Of a stretch of 64,000 nt of DNA, positions 8,037-17,387 are shown in pieces. The notes beneath the pieces are model-generated. The model saw nothing but the letters and a program-made list of their open reading frames with translations. It made no database searches and was not told the origin of the DNA. The stretch comes from Mycolicibacterium neoaurum. Its GTDB lineage: Bacteria > Actinomycetota > Actinomycetes > Mycobacteriales > Mycobacteriaceae. Each line of letters begins with the position of its first letter. Positions within the stretch are counted from its first letter, which is position 1. The stretch is taken from assembly GCF_036946495.1 (NCBI RefSeq), contig NZ_JAQIIX010000002.1:682001-746000 (forward strand), written 5' to 3'. The position numbers were made by a program, and so were the translations under genes.

Positions 8037-8125
8037 GCCGATCATCATCCGCGATCCGCCGAGACTGCTCATCGGCACCCTGGTCGGCCGCGCGATGGAA
8101 ACGACGCGGCCGACCCGGGCAGCAC

Positions 8126-9472
8126 TCAGCCTGCGATGCGGATGAGCTTCTTGTTCACGAACTCATCGATACCGAAGCGGCCGAGCTCGCGGCCGAATCC
8201 CGAGCGCTTGACGCCACCGAACGGAAGCTCCGCCCCCTCGGCCCCGACGGCGTTGACGAACACCATGCCCGCGTCGATCTTGTCCGCCACGCGCTTGGCC
8301 TGTTCGGCATCGGTGGTGAAGACGTAGGACCCGAGCCCGAACGGGGTGTCGTTGGCCAGTTCGACGGCGGCGTCCTCGTCGGCCACCTTGTAGACCGTGG
8401 CCACCGGGCCGAACAGCTCCTCGCGGGCCGACGGCTTGTCCGGCGATACGCCGGTGAGCACGCCCGGCGGGAAGTACGCGCCGTTGCGCTGCCCTTCCGA
8501 GGTCAGGGTGGCGCCGTCGGCCACCACTCGCTGCACCTGCTCTTCGAGCCGCTCGGCGGCCGCCACCGACGACAGCGGCGCCAGTCCGTCGCCCTTGGCG
8601 AGCACCTTCTGGGTGAACTTGTCGACGAATTCGTCGTAGATGTCCTCGGCGACGATGATGCGCTTGGCGGCATTACATGCCTGCCCGGTGTTCTCGAAGC
8701 GGCCGTCGACGGCGGCCTCGACGGCGGAATCCAGGTCATCGGAGGACAGCAGGATGAACGGATCCGAACCACCGAGTTCGAGGACGACCTTCTTCAGGTT
8801 GCGCCCGGCGATCTCGGCGACAGCGGCCCCGGCACGTTCGGACCCCGTCAGCGACACCCCCTGCACCCGCGGATCGGCGATCGCCTCGGCGATCTGTTCG
8901 TTGGTGGCGTAGACGTTGACGTAGGCGCCCTCGGGATAGCCGGCGTCGAGGAAGATCTGCTGCAACGCCGCCGCAGACTCCGGACACTGCGGGGCATGCT
9001 TGAGCACAATCGTGTTGCCCAGCACCAGGTTCGGGCCCGCAAAGCGCGCTACCTGATAGTAGGGGTAGTTCCACGGCATGATGCCCAGCAACACGCCCAC
9101 CGGGCTGCGCCGGATCAACGCGCTGCCCTCTCCCTCGAGCAGCTCGATGGGCTCGTCGGCCAGGAAGCGTTCGGCGTTGTCGGCGTAGAACTCGTAGATC
9201 GACGCACTGAACTCGACCTCACCGACCGACTGATCAAGCGGCTTACCCATCTCGCGCTGGATGATCTTGGCCAGCTCGTCCTTGCGCTCGTTGTGCAAGT
9301 CGGCCACCTTGCGGATCAGGTCGGCACGCTGAGCCACCGTGGTGTTCTTCGACCACTCTCCGAACGTCTTGGCCGCGGCGGCCAGCGCCTCCTCGATCTG
9401 CGCATCTGTCGCGGTGGGATACTCCCGCACCACCTCACCGGTCGCCGGATCAACCACTGCGTACAGACTCAT
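8126..9472 (-). CDS. NAD(P)-dependent succinate-semialdehyde-type aldehyde dehydrogenase
   Basis: 448 aa, ATG 9472 with GAAAGG 9 nt upstream. Complete ALDH fold: GIMPWNYPY (catalytic Asn), LTGSERAGAAV (cofactor loop), LELGGSDPF (general-base Glu) and FENTGQACNAAKR (catalytic Cys). The short N-terminus and the GQACNAAKR active site match the GabD1-like succinate-semialdehyde dehydrogenases of actinobacteria, which oxidise succinate semialdehyde to succinate. Substrate assignment is by family resemblance. Monocistronic by spacing. Confidence 0.88.
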   Translation of the reverse strand: MSLYAVVDPATGEVVREYPTATDAQIEEALAAAAKTFGEWSKNTTVAQRADLIRKVADLHNERKDELAKIIQREMGKPLDQSVGEVEFSASIYEFYADNAERFLADEPIELLEGEGSALIRRSPVGVLLGIMPWNYPYYQVARFAGPNLVLGNTIVLKHAPQCPESAAALQQIFLDAGYPEGAYVNVYATNEQIAEAIADPRVQGVSLTGSERAGAAVAEIAGRNLKKVVLELGGSDPFILLSSDDLDSAVEAAVDGRFENTGQACNAAKRIIVAEDIYDEFVDKFTQKVLAKGDGLAPLSSVAAAERLEEQVQRVVADGATLTSEGQRNGAYFPPGVLTGVSPDKPSAREELFGPVATVYKVADEDAAVELANDTPFGLGSYVFTTDAEQAKRVADKIDAGMVFVNAVGAEGAELPFGGVKRSGFGRELGRFGIDEFVNKKLIRIAG

Positions 9473-9851
9473 GTGTCAGACCTTTCTTCGATGTTGTTCG
9501 ATCACAGCGTGTTTGGCCAGATCAGTTTGGTGCGCGCCTCGCCACGGAATGCCACGCCTGCAGGCACCACGGCTGTTGCACACAGTGGCGCGGCATCGGC
9601 CCTCCGGATCAGCAGAAAAGAGCAATCACATCGATCGTACAAGTCAGACGAGCGGGCGTCCGGCGGATCCACGGGAACACCAAACCGCGGTCACATCGAC
9701 CCCTCGCGCCGACGAAATCCGAAGCAGCGCAGGTCTCCCTATAAATGCTCAAACATACTGTCGCGCTTATCATTAACGGACCTGAGCATCGACCCGCGCG
9801 CCGAAGTGCGACGTGGAGTGCCCGCGCACGACGGATTACCGATTTCGACCT
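9473..9851. other. 379-bp intergenic region upstream of the aldehyde dehydrogenase
   Basis: No convincing ORF, RNA gene or strong dyad is seen. A slightly AT-rich patch near 9735-9780 could carry the promoter of the leftward dehydrogenase gene. Confidence 0.5.
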
Positions 9852-10397
9852 TCAGCTCTGGCTCGTCGCCCAGCGCGCGATGCTGTCGGCGTAGCGCGGT
9901 GTCTCCACCCGGCAGTGCGCACCCGAGGCCTCCTGGCGCGCGGCCGCGGCGTCGGTGAAGCTCTGACCCTGCGCGGCGATGAACGACAGGAAATCTTCGG
10001 TCGGGTGGGACGTCACGGTGTTCGTGTAGCGACACCGACCGTTGTCCAGACGCTCCATCCGCAGTTCCCAGATGACCTGGGTGGTGGTCCAGCCGGCCGG
10101 GGTGAGGATGTCGGAGAGCGAGACCATCTTGCAGTAGTGCGGCTCGGCGACCTCGTAACGGTACTGCTGCACGACCAGTCCGGTACCGATCATCTCGACG
10201 TTGATGGACATGGGGGTGCCGTCGTCATCGACGGTGTAGCCCGCCGCCTTGTGATCGCCGGGGGCGCACCGCTGGTACTCGTGGGTCGGCAAGGTCTTCA
10301 GCCACTGCGCGATATCGATGCGGTCGAAGGGCGCATCGACATCGGCGGTGACGACGGCGTGAGACAGGACCAGATCTAAACGGACGGTGGCGGTCAT
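9852..10397 (-). CDS. SRPBCC/polyketide-cyclase-like protein
   Basis: 181 aa, ATG 10397 with GAAGGAG 7 nt upstream. Soluble, no signal peptide. Alternating strands (TPMSINVEMIGTGLVVQQYRYEV, TTQVIWELRMERLDNGRCRYTNTVTSHP) followed by a C-terminal helix (EDFLSFIAAQGQSFTDAAAARQEA) fit the START-like SRPBCC fold, which binds hydrophobic ligands. No catalytic function is readable. Confidence 0.7.
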   Translation of the reverse strand: MTATVRLDLVLSHAVVTADVDAPFDRIDIAQWLKTLPTHEYQRCAPGDHKAAGYTVDDDGTPMSINVEMIGTGLVVQQYRYEVAEPHYCKMVSLSDILTPAGWTTTQVIWELRMERLDNGRCRYTNTVTSHPTEDFLSFIAAQGQSFTDAAAARQEASGAHCRVETPRYADSIARWATSQS

Positions 10398-10622
10398 GAC
10401 GCACTCCTTCGAGGTGGGATTTCGGGGTCACATCAACCCTGTCCGCACCTGCAGGAACGAACAATCCCGCTGCCGTGACCAGCGTAGGTGGCGCTATCCC
10501 CCGCCCGAATATCCGGTTTTCCCGCGCGACCGGCAGTGATCCGCTACGACCCGCTGCGCGAATCGAGTGACCGAACGCCCGTCACAGGATAAAGTCTGCC
10601 AAAATTGACGAGGGGGAAAACC

Positions 10623-12614
10623 GTGACGGCAAAGCATCCGACCCGCGCCGCCAAGCACCGCCGGCGGAACAAGCGCGCAGCCGCGCAACGTCGGCTCGCC
10701 GCGGGTGCAGCCTCGCTGAGCTTGACCGCGACGCTGCTGGGCCTCACGGCCGTCGGTCCCGAGATCGCGACGGCCGCGGCCGAAGATGGCGTCTCGTCCA
10801 GTTCTGGCAACGCCGAGCGGCCCGACAGAGCCGATTCTGGCGGCACCGACGACCAGAAGCGCACCTCCGGTCTGAGCGGAAGCGACAACGACAGCCAGAC
10901 CGACCGGCCGACCACGTCTGGAACGGTCGAGGAAACCCGCGAGACCGACCGCGAGAACGACCGGGACACCGAGCTCAAGAAACCCGACACCGCCCCGTCC
11001 GAGGATGCCGAGTCCGAGGACCTGTATGAGGCGATCGGTGCGGGCCCAGCATCCCCGCCCGAATCGTCCCTGCCAGAAACGTCCCCGGCAGAAACGCCAC
11101 CGGTGGCCGAGCCCACGCCGGCGGTCACCGAGGCGGCACACTCCTCGCCGACATCGACCGACAGCGCGGAGCACATCCAGGAGCAGACCTCCGAGGACCA
11201 CACGCAGCCTGCCGCGCTGACCTACTCGGCGGCTGCCACGACGACAGGCGGCCAGAACACCGCGTCCGAGGCGCCGCTGCCCGACACAGAAACGCTGACG
11301 CCGTCGGCCTCGTCGGTCATCTCACTCGATCCACCCAACTACGGGCGCGAGTTCGTCGCGGGTCAGATCGAAGCGCTCATCGGTACCGGTCGGACGATGA
11401 TCTCCCTGCTGCCGCTGCCCTACGAGTTCAAAGAGTGGCTCTACGCATCGCTGAACGGCACCCGCCGCGCGCTGTTCAACCAGGCGCCGTGGCTCAACCC
11501 CACCCAGATCAGCGCCGAAGGCGGGGTGCCGATCTCCGGGACCCTCGGTGCGGTCGACCTGGAGGGCGACGAGATCCGGTACGCGATCGTGACCGGTCCC
11601 ACCTCGGGCACCGTGGTCATCGCGCCGGACGGGTCGTTCGTCTACACCCCCAATGCCGGGTTCACGGGCGTGGACAATTTCGTGGTGTCCGCCACCGACC
11701 TCGGCGAGCACATCAACCTGTTCGACCTGTTCCGCGCCGCCAGCACGCATGCGTCGCTGTTGGTCAACGAGCGCGCGGTGTCGTTCATCTTCAACTACAC
11801 CACCGGTTCGCAGTACTGGACCAGTGATGCACGTACCGCGCTGTATCGGGCCGCCAACAACGTGATGCGTGAGTTCATCGTCACCAAGCCCGTGATCATC
11901 ACCTACGAGATCACCGGTGAGAACACCGTCGGCACAAGCCTGGCCTCCGCCGAGAGTGCGCTCATCTCCTCCGGCGCAGGATTCTTCCCGACCGTGGTGC
12001 AGCACAAGCTGCTCACCGGAATCGACGCCAACGGCGCCGCCGCCGACGGGCACATCAACTGGAATTTCGCCTACCCGTGGGCATTTGGTGACTATGTCTC
12101 GGCCCAGCAGTACGACTTCGACATGGTCGCCATGCACGAGTTCCTGCATTCGCTGGGCTTCATGTCCTATGCGCAACCGTCCAGCACAGGCACGCAGCGC
12201 GGGTGGACGCTGTATGACAGCTTTCTGCGCACCGCGGGCGGGTCCAAGCTGATCGGCTCGGACTTCCGGCTGACGTCGCCGATGGCCGCCAGCCTGACCG
12301 GCGGTTCGGGCAGCGTCTTCTTCGGCGGTAATGCCGCGCAAGCGGCCTACGGCGGGTTGGTTCCGCTGTATGCGCCCTTGACCTGGGCGGGTGGGAGTTC
12401 CATCTCCCATCTGGACAGCACAGTGTTCACCGGGCCCAACCGGCAGTTGATGAATCCCCAGGTTCCCACTGGGCACGGGATACGCGCGCTGAGCGCGGTG
12501 GAACGCGCGATCATGCAGGATCTGGGCTACACCCTGGCCCCGATGGACGCATCGTCGATGCTGGCGCTGGTCGGGTTCGTCTTCATCCGGCGTCGCCGCG
12601 TCGAGGCCGAATAG
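10623..12614 (+). CDS. large secreted zinc metalloprotease (metzincin-type) with cadherin/VCBS-like domain
   Basis: 663 aa from GTG 10623, chosen because AGGGGG lies 6 nt upstream; a TTG lies 6 codons earlier. N-terminus is very basic (KHPTRAAKHRRRNKRAAAQRR) then a hydrophobic export segment. A long Ser/Thr/Glu/Pro-rich linker (about 60-215) leads to a VCBS/cadherin-like unit (ISGTLGAVDLEGDEIRYAIVTGPTSGTVVI..GSFVYTPNAGFTGVDNF). The catalytic region carries HEFLHSLGF at about 505-513, the HExxHxxG zinc motif of metzincins (NF038122-like). The C-terminus is a hydrophobic stretch followed by RRRR (MLALVGFVFIRRRRVEAE), resembling an envelope-sorting tail. Confidence 0.85.
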   Translation: MTAKHPTRAAKHRRRNKRAAAQRRLAAGAASLSLTATLLGLTAVGPEIATAAAEDGVSSSSGNAERPDRADSGGTDDQKRTSGLSGSDNDSQTDRPTTSGTVEETRETDRENDRDTELKKPDTAPSEDAESEDLYEAIGAGPASPPESSLPETSPAETPPVAEPTPAVTEAAHSSPTSTDSAEHIQEQTSEDHTQPAALTYSAAATTTGGQNTASEAPLPDTETLTPSASSVISLDPPNYGREFVAGQIEALIGTGRTMISLLPLPYEFKEWLYASLNGTRRALFNQAPWLNPTQISAEGGVPISGTLGAVDLEGDEIRYAIVTGPTSGTVVIAPDGSFVYTPNAGFTGVDNFVVSATDLGEHINLFDLFRAASTHASLLVNERAVSFIFNYTTGSQYWTSDARTALYRAANNVMREFIVTKPVIITYEITGENTVGTSLASAESALISSGAGFFPTVVQHKLLTGIDANGAAADGHINWNFAYPWAFGDYVSAQQYDFDMVAMHEFLHSLGFMSYAQPSSTGTQRGWTLYDSFLRTAGGSKLIGSDFRLTSPMAASLTGGSGSVFFGGNAAQAAYGGLVPLYAPLTWAGGSSISHLDSTVFTGPNRQLMNPQVPTGHGIRALSAVERAIMQDLGYTLAPMDASSMLALVGFVFIRRRRVEAE

Positions 12615-12680
12615 CGCACGAGGCCGTCCAGTTCGTCAAATGCTGCCCGAAATTCCTTGTGCAGCAATAGCATTGGTGGC

Positions 12681-12920
12681 ATGACAAAGCTGTTTCTGAT
12701 GGCCGCGATATTCGCGGCGGGCCTGGTGGTGGCGCCGGGCGCCCAGGCCGAGCCGTGCGATCCGAACTACTCGGGCGCCTGTGTGCCGATCGCCAGCGAT
12801 GTCGACTGCGCGGGTGGCAGTGGCAACGGTCCGGCCTACGTCCAGGGCCCGGTGACGGTGATCGGAAACGATATCTACGACCTCGACCGCGACGGTAACG
12901 GGACCGGCTGCGAGCCCTGA
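12681..12920 (+). CDS. small secreted excalibur-type protein
   Basis: 79 aa from ATG 12681 (GGTGG 1-5 nt upstream). Signal peptide MTKLFLMAAIFAAGLVVAPGAQA, cleaved before EP. The mature part has four cysteines and ends DLDRDGNGTGCEP, the calcium-binding excalibur-like motif (DxDxDGxxCE) seen in extracellular proteins. It lies 66 bp after the metalloprotease gene on the same strand and may be co-expressed. Confidence 0.8.
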   Translation: MTKLFLMAAIFAAGLVVAPGAQAEPCDPNYSGACVPIASDVDCAGGSGNGPAYVQGPVTVIGNDIYDLDRDGNGTGCEP

Positions 12921-12945
12921 GCGACCCCCACGCACACACCCTGGA

Positions 12946-12959
12946 GTGAGCGCGCTCAC
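12946..12959. promoter_or_regulatory. 14-bp palindrome upstream of the amino-acid permease
   Basis: GTGAGCGCGCTCAC is perfectly palindromic and sits 53 bp before the permease start, a reasonable operator position. Regulator unknown. Confidence 0.45.
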
Positions 12960-13012
12960 AGGTGGGTACTCCCCCTCGGTCCATTTTCGGCCTGAAAGCG
13001 GCGGAGGTACCC

Positions 13013-14425
13013 ATGAGCGAGGCACCAGGTCTCAAGAGGGCGTTGAGCCAGCGGCAGCTGACGATGATCGCGATCGGCGGCGTCATCGGAGCCGGATTGT
13101 TCGTCGGTTCCGGCGTCGTCATCGGTGACACCGGCCCGGGTGCATTCCTGACCTATGGGATGGCCGGCGTGCTCATCATCATGGTGATGCGGATGCTCGC
13201 CGAGATGGCCGTGGCGAACCCGTCCACCGGATCCTTCGCCGACTATTCGCGCAAGGCTCTCGGGGATTGGGCGGGATTCTCCGTCGGCTGGCTGTACTGG
13301 TATTTCTGGGTCATCGTCGTGGGGTTCGAGGCGATCGCGGGGGCCAAGATCATCCAGTACTGGATGGACGTGCCGTTGTGGTTGTCCGCGCTGATCTTCA
13401 TGGTGCTGATGACTGCCACCAACCTGTTCTCGGTGGCCTCCTACGGCGAGTTCGAGTTCTGGTTCGCCGGTATTAAGGTGGCCGCGATCATCGGATTCAT
13501 CGGTCTGGGAACGGCTTTCATCTTCGGGCTATGGCCCGGAAAGTCCGCCGACTTTTCCAATCTGACAAGTCACGGCGGGTTCATGCCGCTGGGCTTCGGC
13601 GTGATCACCGTCGGCATCGTGACCGTCATCTTCTCGATGGTCGGCGCCGAGATCGCCACCATCGCGGCCGCGGAGTCCGCCGATCCCGAGCGTGCGGTGG
13701 CCAAGGCCGCCAACTCGGTGATCCTGCGCATTCTGGTGTTCTATGTGGGCGCGGTGCTGGTGCTCGTGCTGATCGTGCCCTGGAACGACGAGAGCGTCGC
13801 CGCCTCACCATTTGTCGCGGCGTTCACTGAGATGGGCATTCCGTACGCCGACCACGTCATGAACGCCATCGTGTTGACCGCGGTGCTGAGCTGCTTGAAT
13901 TCGGGTCTCTACACGGCCTCCCGCATGTTGTTCGTGCTCGCCAAGCGCCGCGAGGCCCCACCGGCGTTGGTCAAGATCACCAGTCGCGGCGTGCCCGCCA
14001 ACGCGATCCTGGCGTCCTCGGTGATCGGATTCCTGTGCGTCATCGCCGCGGCCGTCTCCCCCGACACCATCTTCGCGTTCCTGCTGAACTCCAGCGGCGC
14101 GATCATCCTGTTCGTCTACCTGCTGATCTCCATATCCCAGATCGTGCTGCGCTACCGCACCCCGGATTCGGAACTGCGGGTCAAAATGTGGCTTTTCCCA
14201 GTGCTTTCCGTGCTCACCGCCCTGGGAATCGTCGTCATTCTGGTGCAGATGTTCATCGACACCGCGCTGCGCTCGCAACTGGTTCTGAGTCTGTTGTCGT
14301 GGGCGGTGGTCATCATGCTCTACGTCATCAACAAATGGTTCGTGAAACGACGCCCACAGAGCTCGGATGCCCCGACGAAGGCTGATTCGGAGACCGCCGC
14401 ACCTGAGCGGCACGTACCGTCGTAA
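13013..14425 (+). CDS. APC-family amino-acid permease (GabP/AnsP-like)
   Basis: 470 aa from ATG 13013 with GGAGG 5 nt upstream. Twelve predicted membrane helices. The first helix contains IAIGGVIGAGLFVGSG, the APC substrate-binding signature, and FSMVGAEIATIAAAESADPERAV is the helix-6/loop motif of amino-acid permeases in the GABA/aromatic/asparagine group. Proton-coupled uptake of an amino acid at the inner membrane is expected; the substrate is not determined by sequence. It is followed after 2 bp by the MpaB-type gene on the same strand, so co-transcription is possible. Confidence 0.88.
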   Translation: MSEAPGLKRALSQRQLTMIAIGGVIGAGLFVGSGVVIGDTGPGAFLTYGMAGVLIIMVMRMLAEMAVANPSTGSFADYSRKALGDWAGFSVGWLYWYFWVIVVGFEAIAGAKIIQYWMDVPLWLSALIFMVLMTATNLFSVASYGEFEFWFAGIKVAAIIGFIGLGTAFIFGLWPGKSADFSNLTSHGGFMPLGFGVITVGIVTVIFSMVGAEIATIAAAESADPERAVAKAANSVILRILVFYVGAVLVLVLIVPWNDESVAASPFVAAFTEMGIPYADHVMNAIVLTAVLSCLNSGLYTASRMLFVLAKRREAPPALVKITSRGVPANAILASSVIGFLCVIAAAVSPDTIFAFLLNSSGAIILFVYLLISISQIVLRYRTPDSELRVKMWLFPVLSVLTALGIVVILVQMFIDTALRSQLVLSLLSWAVVIMLYVINKWFVKRRPQSSDAPTKADSETAAPERHVPS

Positions 14426-14427
14426 TC

Positions 14428-15315
14428 ATGGTGCTTGGGCAGGAAATGGGTGCGATCAGGGACCGCCTCGGACGCGCGCTGTTCGGGCTCGTCGCCGGAC
14501 CCGACGGGCCGCAGAACCGGGCCAGGATCCACGACACACCCGGGCCGCGCTGGTTCGACGAGGACCGTCCCATCCGCCGCGTCCACGCCGACGCCTCGAT
14601 GTTCGTCGGAGGGCTGCGTGCGCTGCTGTTGCAGTCGCTGCACCCGCTGGCAATGGCCGGTGTCGCCGAGCACTCCGATTACCGCGGTGATCCCTGGGGA
14701 CGGCTGCAGCGCACCAGTACCTTCCTCGCCGAGACGACGTTTGGGCCGGCCATCGACGCGCAGCGCGCCGTGGACAAGGTGCGCGGTATCCACCGTCGCG
14801 TGCGCGGGGTGGCGCCCGATGGCACGCCATACGATGCGTCGGATCCGCATCTGCTCGAATGGGTGCACATCGCCGAGATCGACAGCTTCCTCCTGGCCCA
14901 TCAGCTCTACGGCGCCGAACCGCTGGATCAGGACGGGCGCGACGGGTATGTCGCCGATACCGCGCGGGTCGCCGAGGCGCTGGGGGTCCCGAATCCGCCG
15001 CGCACCGAGCGTGAGTTGCGGGCGCGCATCGAGGCCTATCGAGCGGAGCTGTGCGGGACCGCGGCGGCACGGGATGCGGCCCGTTTCCTGCTGCTGACGC
15101 CGCCGTTGCCGCTGCCGGCACGCGCTCCCTACGGGGTGTTGGCCACGACCGCGGTGGCGATGCTGCCCAGCTGGGCGCGAAAGCCGTTGTGGCTGCCGTA
15201 CTTCCCGCCGCTGGAGGCGACCGTGGTGCGAGTATCCGGGCGGGTACTGGTCGGCGGGATCCGCTGGGTGCTCACGGCGGCTCGTGACCAGCAGGAGCAC
15301 GCGACGTCGGCGTGA
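14428..15315 (+). CDS. MpaB-type (DUF2236) haem oxygenase family protein
   Basis: 295 aa. Family landmarks are IRRVHADASMFVGGLRALLLQSLHPLAMAGVAEHSDY near the N-terminus, FGPAIDAQRAVDKVRGIHRRVRG, and LLEWVHIAEIDSFLLAHQLYG, with the His residues expected to hold a haem in latex-clearing-protein/MpaB relatives. Physiological substrate is unknown in mycobacteria. The start at ATG 14428 has only a weak ribosome site; a later in-frame ATG exists at residue 7. Confidence 0.85.
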   Translation: MVLGQEMGAIRDRLGRALFGLVAGPDGPQNRARIHDTPGPRWFDEDRPIRRVHADASMFVGGLRALLLQSLHPLAMAGVAEHSDYRGDPWGRLQRTSTFLAETTFGPAIDAQRAVDKVRGIHRRVRGVAPDGTPYDASDPHLLEWVHIAEIDSFLLAHQLYGAEPLDQDGRDGYVADTARVAEALGVPNPPRTERELRARIEAYRAELCGTAAARDAARFLLLTPPLPLPARAPYGVLATTAVAMLPSWARKPLWLPYFPPLEATVVRVSGRVLVGGIRWVLTAARDQQEHATSA

Positions 15316-15329
15316 CGGGAAGGACGGCG

Positions 15330-15470
15330 TTGGACAAGAACACCGAGGTCAAGATCTGCCCGGTATGCGGTCGCCCCTTCCACAATCGGAAGAAGTGGCG
15401 CTCGCGCGGGCAGTGGGATCAGATCATCTACTGTTCGCGACGCTGCCGAGGTGCCGCCGCGGCTAAGTGA
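15330..15470 (+). CDS. DUF2256 zinc-ribbon mini-protein
   Basis: 46 aa from TTG 15330, preferred because GGAAGG lies 6 nt upstream; a GTG at 15312 overlapping the MpaB stop (GTGA) would add 6 residues. Sequence KICPVCGRPFHNRKKWRS...IIYCSRRCRG has the CxxC...CxxxC ligand set and basic centre of DUF2256, a widespread uncharacterised small zinc-finger family. Overlaps the convergent FAD-oxidoreductase gene by 8 bp. Probably co-transcribed with the MpaB-type gene. Confidence 0.8.
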   Translation: MDKNTEVKICPVCGRPFHNRKKWRSRGQWDQIIYCSRRCRGAAAAK

Positions 15471-16389
15471 GGGCGGACGCGAGGGCAGCGCCCAATCGCC
15501 GGCCCGATAGCCACGCGGACTCCACGCGCGGGGCACCCGAGGGGCACCAGGCGTCGCCGCAGATTCCCACCGGGCGGCCCGAGGTGTCCAAACCGAATTC
15601 GGCATCACCGTGGGTGCCGGTCGGCTTCGCGAAAGTCCAGCGGTGTGCGCGCGTCCACAGCGGTGCTGCATCGACGCCTGCGACTCGGCGAAGGGCCGAA
15701 AGTACCGGCGCGACCGCATCATCCGGTCGGTCCAGGTGTGTTTGCGCGCGGTCCGCGGTGGTGTGCACGGCGAGGACCGCGGCGCCGTCACCGCGCCGGG
15801 AACCGTCGTCGGCAATGAAGGACAGATCAGGGTCGTCGTTGACGAATGCGGCATCGGCGAACGCCCAGCTGCGGTCCGGCCAGCCGGCCGCGACGGCGAT
15901 CACCGGTTCGTAGGTCACCCATGCGCATGCCTCGGGTGCCAGCCGCGCGGCCTGCGGGTCGGGCATGGCCAGGACCACGGCATCGTGGGCGAGATCGTCG
16001 AGGGATTCGACTGCTGATTCCACGCGGACACCATCGGGAAGCTGGTCCCGGACCAGTGACCGCAGGCCGCCCGGAGCCGCGAAGCGCATGGGTCCGGTGG
16101 TGACATCGTGGCCTGATGGGGCGAACACGTCGAACGTGTCCGTCCAGGAGCGCGCCAATCCCCGCGCGATCCATCCGTCGGCGATCGCGGTGAACGACGG
16201 GTCTTTGACGGTGAAGTATGCGGCGCCCATGTCGACGCGGCGGCCGTGCAGGGTGGGTGAGGCCATCCGACCACCCGGTGCGCGGCCGCGTTCGAAGATC
16301 TCGACCTCGATATCGCGTTCCCGCAGGGCATGTGCGCATGCCGCGCCGGAGAGACCGGCCCCGATGACCGCGACGCGTGGTGATGCCAT
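15463..16389 (-). CDS. FAD/NAD(P)-binding amine-oxidase-like (renalase-type) oxidoreductase
   Basis: 308 aa from ATG 16389; the long upstream frame lacks support. Residues 5-10 form the dinucleotide motif VIGAGLSGAACA, followed by EIFERGRAPGGRM (FAD GGR motif). Central NAD(P)-binding-like part with LVRDQLPDGVRVESAVESL, and a C-terminal flavin contact VGICGDAWCPSGAPRVESAWLSGRRLG. This is the layout of renalase-like flavoproteins; substrate unknown. Confidence 0.85.
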   Translation of the reverse strand: MASPRVAVIGAGLSGAACAHALRERDIEVEIFERGRAPGGRMASPTLHGRRVDMGAAYFTVKDPSFTAIADGWIARGLARSWTDTFDVFAPSGHDVTTGPMRFAAPGGLRSLVRDQLPDGVRVESAVESLDDLAHDAVVLAMPDPQAARLAPEACAWVTYEPVIAVAAGWPDRSWAFADAAFVNDDPDLSFIADDGSRRGDGAAVLAVHTTADRAQTHLDRPDDAVAPVLSALRRVAGVDAAPLWTRAHRWTFAKPTGTHGDAEFGLDTSGRPVGICGDAWCPSGAPRVESAWLSGRRLGAALASALT

Positions 16390-16448
16390 GCTGGCGAGGG
16401 TAGCCGCACGCAGGTCGGCCAGCTCCTGCGTGCGGGCGCAGCGTCGGA

Positions 16449-16745
16449 TTACAGCCGGATCCACTGCCCAAGGAACCAGAAACCCCAGCCGTCGCCGTTG
16501 CCGGCGCGCATCGGCTCGACGCGTTGACCGTTGTACTGGAACGGTTGGTGGTCGCCACGGGCCTGATCGATACCGCGCTGCTGCCAGTTGTTGTTCTGCG
16601 GCCCCGGGGCACACGCAGGTGCATTCGGGGTACCGCATGGGCGACCAGGGTCGGCACTGGCGGTGCCCATGCCGACACCGAACAGGCCGGCCAGCGCGAT
16701 ACCGCCGGCCAGGACCGGCGCGGCTGCGCGACGCGTGATCTTCAT
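16449..16745 (-). CDS. small secreted mycobacterial protein
   Basis: 98 aa, ATG 16745 with GGAG 8 nt upstream. Signal peptide to about residue 31 (LAGLFGVGMGTASA, cleaved before DP). Mature part is Asn/Gln/Gly-rich (CGTPNAPACAPGPQNNNWQQRG) with one cysteine pair and a C-terminal WGFWFLGQWIRL. No known domain. Confidence 0.75.
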   Translation of the reverse strand: MKITRRAAAPVLAGGIALAGLFGVGMGTASADPGRPCGTPNAPACAPGPQNNNWQQRGIDQARGDHQPFQYNGQRVEPMRAGNGDGWGFWFLGQWIRL

Positions 16746-16921
16746 GGGGTTACTCCGTTCGTCCGTGTGTGTTGCCGCGGTACCTCACCGCCACACGAAT
16801 CACGACGTTATGGCCCCCCGTTTGGTCACCCCTGTGGCAACGTTAGGCGCGCGCTGTGCGTCCGGTAACGAATCGAAATAGCGCTGTCGCAGCGTATTTC
16901 ACTCACCGTGCGCGACCGAAT

Positions 16922-17317
16922 TCAATCCACCGAGCTTGCCGCCGTCAGCAGCAGGGTTGCCTCGTCGTATGGAAACAATCGGTAGAACAGCCGAGAACGA
17001 GGCAGCACCAGCTCCGCCGCCTCGTCCTTGCTCACCACCCGTGGGTTGACGAGTTCAATGGGCCGCCCACGCTTGTGCAGCACCGTCGGTCCGCCGGCGA
17101 GCACGTTCTTCACCCAGTCCGTCTGTGGGCCGTAACCGATGAGAATGGCGTAGCCGTCGTGCGTCGCGAACACCAGCAGGGGCGTGTGATATCGCTTGCC
17201 TGACTTCCGGCCGACGTGCTCGAGCGTCCCGAGGTTCGGAAGCCACGGAGTGATCCTGCGAGCAGCCGGGTTGGTCACTCTCCTGTTAAACTCTGCGAAT
17301 CGGCGAGGGACGCGCAT
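16922..17317 (-). CDS. Ddn-type F420/deazaflavin-dependent nitroreductase family protein
   Basis: 131 aa from ATG 17317. Sequence GTLEHVGRKSGKRYHTPLLVFATHDGYAILIGYGPQTDWVKNVLAGGPTVL follows the Ddn/DUF385 pattern: R-S/T-G-x-x-R/H-x-T/P-L phosphate/F420 contact and DWVKNVxAGG. Such proteins use F420 (or FMN) to reduce quinones or nitro compounds. It is the last core-like gene before the AT-richer accessory region. Confidence 0.88.
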   Translation of the reverse strand: MRVPRRFAEFNRRVTNPAARRITPWLPNLGTLEHVGRKSGKRYHTPLLVFATHDGYAILIGYGPQTDWVKNVLAGGPTVLHKRGRPIELVNPRVVSKDEAAELVLPRSRLFYRLFPYDEATLLLTAASSVD

Positions 17318-17387
17318 TCTCGGAGTCTAGGCATGTGGCGACGTCTCTGGGACTGCCCGGGTTGTCCCGGACACTCCAAGTTTCGTA

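Noticed and set aside
7949..9958. 669-codon plus-strand frame opposite the aldehyde dehydrogenase
   Set aside because: Translation is low-complexity Arg/Gly/His-rich without domains, and the opposite strand encodes a complete ALDH.
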